64,000 nucleotides of DNA from an uncultured Eubacteriales bacterium (GTDB lineage: Bacteria; Bacillota; Clostridia; Oscillospirales; Oscillospiraceae): NCBI GenBank assembly GCA_900549485.1, contig UROG01000003.1, positions 25,836 through 89,835 of the forward strand, read 5' to 3'. The notes under the pieces are model-generated. The model ran no database searches, was not told the origin of the DNA, and saw only the letters and a list, made by a program, of their open reading frames with translations. A program made the translations under genes and the position numbers. Of the stretch, positions 60,019 through 64,000 are shown piece after piece. Position 1 is the first letter of the stretch, and each line of letters starts with the position of its first letter.

Positions 60019-60810
60019 TTATTTGTATCCGATAATATCCTGAGATACTTTTTCAATTACTTCAGGGTTAATTGAAGATATCTCGGCTATATAAACTTTG
60101 TTTTTTCTCGGATTAAATATTCCGAGTTTTTCAATTTTCTGAAATTCTGGATGTATTGAATGACATCCCATAATATAGTACATTAACAACTGCAATGTAT
60201 AGCTACTTCTTGGTTCCTCTTTTGACACCTTAAAATCCCACAACATATCCTCAGTTAAATAATCTCCATCTCCTGATGATACTATATCCGTATAACCACC
60301 CTCAAAAGTAAAACCATCTTTTGTAATAAGACCATATTCTTTCCAAAATGCCAGACTTCGTTTAACCATAATCACAATATTCTCAATAGTATCACTATCA
60401 GGCTTAATTTCTTCTACTGGTTTGTACCCAATTACACCCGCTCTGAAACAAACATCGTAACCAACTAATTTACATGCATTACTGACAGACTCATTATCAA
60501 GACCTTTTATGCCTTTTAATAACTTCTTAGCATTTCCTAATGCCAACCCTTTTTTGCCACTTGCATTATTTAAAAATAAATCAAGACACAATGCTCCCTG
60601 TAACGAAATTTTAAAAGCTTCTTCTACGGATGTTCCCATCATAAAACGGGTCAAATAGTCAACCGCAAGACCAATTAACGAAGCATGAATATTCTCTGCT
60701 TCATTCAATGTCTTTCCGTCATCAATAGTAGTAATATCAAATTGCTTTTTATTTAGATATCCTCCATATGGCTGTTTTACCATACTAATACGTTTAGTAA
60801 CAGAGTACAT
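60019..60810 (-). CDS. Putative PD-(D/E)XK nuclease-like protein
   Basis: 263 residues. A RecB/Cas4-type pattern is visible in the C-terminal half: EGGYTDIVSSGDGDYLTEDM (first Asp), LWDFKVSKEEPRSSYT (DFK = D-x-K catalytic pair) and LQLLMYYIMG (Q-xxx-Y). The N-terminal half is helical with no recognised domain; it starts MYSVTKRISMVKQPYGGYLN. A nuclease role is inferred only from these motifs. It lies 39 bp upstream of the KilA-N gene on the same strand, so they may be one transcript. AGGGAGGAGATTTCA precedes ATG. Confidence 0.6.
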   Translation of the reverse strand: MYSVTKRISMVKQPYGGYLNKKQFDITTIDDGKTLNEAENIHASLIGLAVDYLTRFMMGTSVEEAFKISLQGALCLDLFLNNASGKKGLALGNAKKLLKGIKGLDNESVSNACKLVGYDVCFRAGVIGYKPVEEIKPDSDTIENIVIMVKRSLAFWKEYGLITKDGFTFEGGYTDIVSSGDGDYLTEDMLWDFKVSKEEPRSSYTLQLLMYYIMGCHSIHPEFQKIEKLGIFNPRKNKVYIAEISSINPEVIEKVSQDIIGYK

Positions 60811-60845
60811 TGAAATCTCCTCCCTCTTGCAAAAATAATTTTAAA

Positions 60846-61241
60846 TTACAAGCATCCACCTAACGTCAAAATTATCTGAGTGTATTTAAATCCTTCATTT
60901 AATCTACTACATTCCATGACGATAAAATAATCATCTTCATTTTCTGCTCTCACAACAATACCTTGCGATAAATCTGTTTTCCACAAAGCTTTCTTTCCAT
61001 AAAATTGATCAACAAAGCTATTTGTGGGATTAGGCATATTGGCATCAAATCCATTATGTATTAACCATTGATGGTAATCGTTTAACGCTAATAGCCCAAC
61101 GCTTTGTATTGCTGCCATGATTGCTGATTGCTCACTTAATTCGCGTTCGATATTGATAACATATCTTTCTTCTGCATCAAGTTCGTATCCATGAGCCTTT
61201 ACAATTTCCCCCATATTTTCATTCAATTTAAGTTTTTTCAC
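60846..61241 (-). CDS. Hypothetical protein of mobile element
   Basis: 131 residues, acidic, no membrane segment; YELDAEERYVINIERELSEQ and SNDYHQWL-like LLALNDYHQWLIHNGFDANM are the clearest parts. No family recognised. GGATAAATTGGAGTGAAAAA lies at its start, with GGAG close to ATG. Between the HTH and nuclease-like genes on the same strand, 33-35 bp gaps, so a four-gene operon is likely. Confidence 0.6.
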   Translation of the reverse strand: MKKLKLNENMGEIVKAHGYELDAEERYVINIERELSEQSAIMAAIQSVGLLALNDYHQWLIHNGFDANMPNPTNSFVDQFYGKKALWKTDLSQGIVVRAENEDDYFIVMECSRLNEGFKYTQIILTLGGCL

Positions 61242-61274
61242 TCCAATTTATCCTCTTTCCTGTTCTTTACGAGA

Positions 61275-61613
61275 TCATTTTCTCAAATATTTGCTTACTG
61301 TTGCTTGAGAAATTTTAAGCATATCCGCTATTTGTTGTTGTTTATATCCTTGCTTTCTTAAAGCTTTAATTTGTGATATTAACGCTTCCTTACCCAAATT
61401 GGTAGCAAATTGTGTTGTCGTTTGCACTACGCCGTTCATATGTTTGGCCAACGTTGTAGTATACTGGAAACCATCCTTATTTCCAATAACACTGGCAATT
61501 CCAGTCTTTGAATCAAAAGTCGTTTTTACATCATTTAAACCTGTATTAGAAACAAAATTATTTATTGCATTCAAAATATTTTTCGATTGCTTTCTCATCA
61601 AATCATTGCTCAT
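61275..61613 (-). CDS. Small helix-turn-helix DNA-binding protein
   Basis: 112 residues. The C-terminal 35 residues form a resolvase-type HTH: ALRKQGYKQQQIADMLKISQ then ATVSKYLRK. The N-terminal 75 residues (NILNAINNFVSNTGLNDVKT, then VIGNKDGFQYTTTL) are unassigned. Probably the regulator or DNA-targeting factor of the minus-strand operon that continues with the nuclease-like and KilA-N genes. Confidence 0.65.
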   Translation of the reverse strand: MSNDLMRKQSKNILNAINNFVSNTGLNDVKTTFDSKTGIASVIGNKDGFQYTTTLAKHMNGVVQTTTQFATNLGKEALISQIKALRKQGYKQQQIADMLKISQATVSKYLRK

Positions 61614-61734
61614 TCTTCTACCCTCTTTATTCCATGTTATATTTTTTTATAACTTTATAATAATTTATCTTGGGTACTTCGTCAAGCAAAAAATATAAAT
61701 ACGATACATATTCATAACGGCACTTACCAATAGA

Positions 61735-62139
61735 TTATCTCTCTATCGTCTTTAAATATCCCTGAGAAAGCGGCTCTCCGCTTGAATTTGTTTGCTTTCT
61801 AATCTCATTTTGCCAATCGATAACATCTTTTGCCGATATATCGCATAATCGCTTATGCTCAAAATACGGCAATATTTTAGTTTTAATAATATGTTCTTTG
61901 GTAAGCCAAGTGTTTTCCTTTAACTTTGGTCTAACATCTTTTTCGTACAATTCCGTAAAAGTCTTAAATGGCATAGTGACATCGGTTTTCTTTTCGGTCA
62001 GGAATGCTCGTTCCCATGCCTGCGCCTCTTTCTTGGTCGTAAAACCGCGCTTCAATTTCTGCTGGCGCTCGCCGCGCCAGTCGGTATAGCGGAACTGCAC
62101 ATACCAAGTTCCGCTTTTTTCATTTTTAAATACTCCCAT
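61735..62139 (-). pseudogene. Tyrosine integrase, truncated after the core-binding domain
   Basis: 134 residues from ATG 62139 (site AAAGGAGCGATTAAA). The arm-binding N-terminal domain (GVFKNEKSGTWYVQFRYTDW, KRGFTTKKEAQAWERAFLTE) and SAM-like core-binding domain (FTELYEKDVRPKLKENTWLT, DVIDWQNEIRKQT) are intact. The chain then stops at GYLKTIER, before the catalytic domain with R-H-R-Y, which is absent downstream. So it cannot recombine DNA. It overlaps none but starts 1 bp after the excisionase stop. Confidence 0.85.
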
Positions 62140-62140
62140 T

Positions 62141-62338
62141 TTAATCGCTCCTTTCAATTGTTTTGGTTGAGTAAAATTTTTCGTGAAAGAATTTACGGTC
62201 AATTCTGCCGGGAATTGTAATACACCCGGTTGACTGCAATTCTTTATTTAATTTGCGTATGAGCTTGTAAGCATATGAAACTGAAACGCCCATTTCTTCT
62301 GCCACATCTTCAACACGCATAAACATTTTGTTAGACAT
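62141..62338 (-). CDS. Excisionase-like HTH protein
   Basis: 65 residues. FMRVEDVAEEMGVSVSYAYK and LIRKLNKELQSTGCITIPGR are typical of the small winged-helix excisionases next to integrases in Firmicutes elements; FFHEKFY ends the fold. Start ATG 62338 with AAAGGATGATGTTA. It is followed directly by the integrase remnant. Confidence 0.8.
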   Translation of the reverse strand: MSNKMFMRVEDVAEEMGVSVSYAYKLIRKLNKELQSTGCITIPGRIDRKFFHEKFYSTKTIERSD

Positions 62339-62563
62339 TAACATCATCCTTTCATTTTTATATTTTCATATTTATTTAGTGTCGGAGAACTTTCTGACCG
62401 CATTCCGATTTGCCCGAGCGGATACACCATTACCGTGATATATGACGGTTATTCTGTTGTTTGCAAATATACTTAACGCTATTTGCTTAATGATTATACT
62501 AAACATATTCCGTTATGTCAAGCGGTTTTCACAAAAATATTAAACTTTTTTGTTTTATGTCAC

Positions 62564-62593
62564 TTGACATCGCTTAACTTATTATGCTATGAT
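62564..62593 (+). promoter_or_regulatory. Promoter and operator zone of the phage-type repressor
   Basis: TTGACA (62564-62569), 18-bp spacer, TATGAT (62588-62593). CTTAA-type motifs recur (ACTTAACG 62471-62478, GCTTAATG 62485-62492, GCTTAACT 62572-62579, ACTTAACA 62594-62601), which could be repressor half-sites controlling both this gene and the divergent excisionase. Confidence 0.65.
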
Positions 62594-62623
62594 ACTTAAC
62601 AGTAAAGTGAGAGGAGCTATTGT

Positions 62624-63088
62624 ATGGCTATCGGCGAAAGAATAAGATTTTTCAGAAATTTAAAAGGTATGACACAGAAGTACCTTGGTATGCAGGTGGG
62701 CTTTCCGGAGAAAACCGCTGACATCCGTATGGCACAGTATGAATCCGGCAGCAGAACGCCTAAGGCTGATTTAACAAACAATCTTGCAAATGTATTCGGT
62801 GTTTCTACAAGTGCTTTAACTGTGCCGGATATTGACAATTACAACGGTTTAATGCACACGCTTTTTACTCTTGAAGATTTATATGGCTTCCGTATTGATA
62901 AACTTGATGACGAGCTTTGCATACGCCTTGATAAAGGTATGGGAACAAACTATCTTAAAATGTTCGATATGTTTTCCGCTTGGCAGGAACAAGCCAAAAA
63001 GTTCAAAAACGGAGAAATCACAAAAGAAGAATACGATAACTGGAGATATAACTATCCAAAGTTTAACGCTTTTAATTCCAATAAATAA
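62624..63088 (+). CDS. XRE-family (phage-type) repressor
   Basis: 154 residues. N-terminal HTH_3: GERIRFFRNLKGMTQKYLGM, QVGFPEKTADIRMAQYESGS, RTPKADLTNNLANVFGVSTS. The C-terminal half (about 70-154, TLFTLEDLYGFRIDKLDDEL) is a conserved but unnamed part typical of element regulators. GAGAGGAGCT precedes ATG. Divergent from xis-int. Confidence 0.88.
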   Translation: MAIGERIRFFRNLKGMTQKYLGMQVGFPEKTADIRMAQYESGSRTPKADLTNNLANVFGVSTSALTVPDIDNYNGLMHTLFTLEDLYGFRIDKLDDELCIRLDKGMGTNYLKMFDMFSAWQEQAKKFKNGEITKEEYDNWRYNYPKFNAFNSNK

Positions 63089-63100
63089 GGAGCTACTATA

Positions 63101-63565
63101 ATGACAATTAAAGAGTTTATGAATTTATTTGATTTAAAAAACGAAAGTACTGTGATTAAATGGATAAAAGATGGATATATCCCAGGAGCTTATAGGAATG
63201 AAGAATCAAATGAATATTTTATTCCAGATCTTGCACGTCCACCATATACAAAAGCAAGAGCCAAAACCACAAATGCAATCTATAAAAGTATAGTTAAAGC
63301 TTGTATTAACAGAGAAGGCGTTTGTGCAAAACTTTATAAATTAAATGAAGACGAATTTCAGGTTTATATTAAAGATTTAGCCGATGCCGGATACATACGT
63401 ATTGAATTACAAAATAATATTGAATATTATTTTGCAACAAACAAAAGTAACGAGTTCCTAAAAAGTAAAAAGCCTCAAGAATTAGTTAAAAGTTGTATTG
63501 GTCTTATTACTGAAAGTGCAGTAAAAGGTATTACAAGTGCTTGCCTCGAAAAAGTAATGGCTTAA
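63101..63565 (+). CDS. Hypothetical element protein with N-terminal helix-turn-helix-like part
   Basis: 154 residues. MTIKEFMNLFDLKNESTVIK and WIKDGYIPGAYRNEESNEYF look like a MerR/excisionase-type binding domain, with FIPDLARPPY typical of such proteins. The rest (SIVKACINREGVCAKLYKLN, LADAGYIRIELQN) suggests a second winged helix. The C-terminus SAVKGITSACLEKVMA is unassigned. AAGGAGCTACTATA precedes ATG, 12 bp after the repressor gene. Confidence 0.7.
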   Translation: MTIKEFMNLFDLKNESTVIKWIKDGYIPGAYRNEESNEYFIPDLARPPYTKARAKTTNAIYKSIVKACINREGVCAKLYKLNEDEFQVYIKDLADAGYIRIELQNNIEYYFATNKSNEFLKSKKPQELVKSCIGLITESAVKGITSACLEKVMA

Positions 63566-63576
63566 TAAAAAGCAAA

Positions 63577-63613
63577 AAAGAGCTAACTGACTATAAAAAT
63601 CAGTTAGCTCTTT
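63577..63613 (+). terminator. Terminator of the repressor operon
   Basis: AAAGAGCTAACTGA (63577-63590), loop of 9, TCAGTTAGCTCTTT (63600-63613), then ACTTTT. Confidence 0.85.
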
Positions 63614-63636
63614 ACTTTTACAATAATTCAAATTAT

Positions 63637-63724
63637 GTTGCCATTTTGTTGCCAAAAAGCATATACAATCGGCAAAAGCCCAGTAAAATAAGGCTTTTTT
63701 CAAGATATGCAATCATTCCCACTC
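63637..63724. repeat. Right mobile-element end structure (att-like)
   Basis: Two GTTGCCA repeats with an 11-bp period (63637-63643, 63648-63654), stem AAAAGCC/GGCTTTT (63674-63698), then ATCATTCCCACTC (63712-63724), identical over 13 bp to the left copy at 58898-58910. Confidence 0.6.
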
Positions 63725-64000
63725 AAGTCTTGGGCTTTGATTTAGGGTTATAAAATGCACTCTTGATACGCATTTTGTCCAAATAATCCACGTATTTCGG
63801 GCTGTACATAGGTTCCTTACGAATTTTGTAGCCGTTTTGTAGCCAGCTATTCTATACGTACTAACCGTTCGCAACGACTTGTTTTGAATGATTTGCGGCA
63901 GATTTCGATATGATTCCCGCCAATAATCACCCGGAAATTGACCGCCTGATTCACCTCAAAAAACATCTTGGAGGTATGACCATGAGCAAACTTATATCCT
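63725..64000. other. Right edge, unresolved partial reading frames
   Basis: No gene is certain here. On minus, one frame is open from the edge to a TAG at 63852-63854 and ends KSFKTSRCERLVRIE; a second runs from there to a TGA inside the attachment-type sequence and ends AFYNPKSKPKT. On plus, ATG 63982 follows GGAGGT at 6 nt and starts MSKLIS before the edge. The right neighbour is needed to choose. Confidence 0.3.

Overview
This window looks like the replication-origin region of an anaerobic, spore-lineage Gram-positive bacterium of the Clostridia (an Oscillospiraceae-like, moderately high-GC gut organism is my inference). Reasons: recF-yaaA-dnaN-dnaA order, a CIRCE-controlled hrcA-grpE-dnaK-dnaJ operon, soj/spo0J-type parAB with two parS sites, the spore protease gene gpr divergent from rpsT, BlaI/M56-type regulation, AAGGAGG-type ribosome binding sites and sigma-A promoters. 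No rRNA or tRNA gene and no CRISPR array was seen.

Layout. 0-4 kb: recF (cut by the window edge), yaaA, dnaN and dnaA on the minus strand. The 252-bp dnaA-dnaN gap carries a candidate origin: a run of TGTTGAAAA-like 9-mers, a GC cluster and six DnaA-trio triplets. 4-13 kb: C69 peptidase, aminotransferase, pncB, glyA, a frameshifted and apparently circularly permuted solute-binding lipoprotein, and a beta-lactamase-fold membrane protein with a very acidic cytoplasmic tail. 13.4-25 kb: heat-shock operon, a TlpA-like protein, serS, parB, parA, parS sites, gpr and rpsT. 25-28 kb: a TRAP transporter. 28-36 kb: an envelope-glycan locus with two polyprenyl-phosphate GT2 enzymes, a two-subunit SMR-type flippase, three GT-C-like membrane proteins, an ATP-grasp ligase and a GNAT acetyltransferase, followed by mfd.

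40-46.5 kb holds the most interesting metabolic locus: a cytosine-deaminase-like amidohydrolase, a ring-opening amidohydrolase (barbiturase/cyanurate hydrolase family), a DUF1116 protein, a 57-residue FdrA C-terminal-like protein, FdrA, and a divergent DUF2877 protein. The last families are those of the E. coli oxamate carbamoyltransferase (FdrA/YlbE/YlbF). Since ring-opened barbiturate (ureidomalonate) is the one-carbon-longer homologue of oxalurate, I infer a possible energy-conserving pathway in which ureidomalonate is split to malonamate and carbamoyl phosphate. Next comes a BlaI repressor with two operators and a BlaR1-like M56 protease whose sensor is a large parallel beta-helix instead of a penicillin-binding domain.

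50-58 kb: gap with a consensus DnaA box beside its promoter, a PAS/HATPase protein lacking the phospho-accepting histidine, and a molybdenum block (moeA-like-modABC facing moaA-moaC) that ends in a truncated moaE-like gene. 58-64 kb is AT-rich mobile DNA: two copies of one attachment-type end structure, KilA-N and PD-(D/E)XK-like proteins, a truncated tyrosine integrase, an excisionase and a phage-type repressor. A dispersed intergenic repeat family (GTGAGGAGT-type units plus a TGTCGGC/GCCGACG hairpin) occurs at six or so places.
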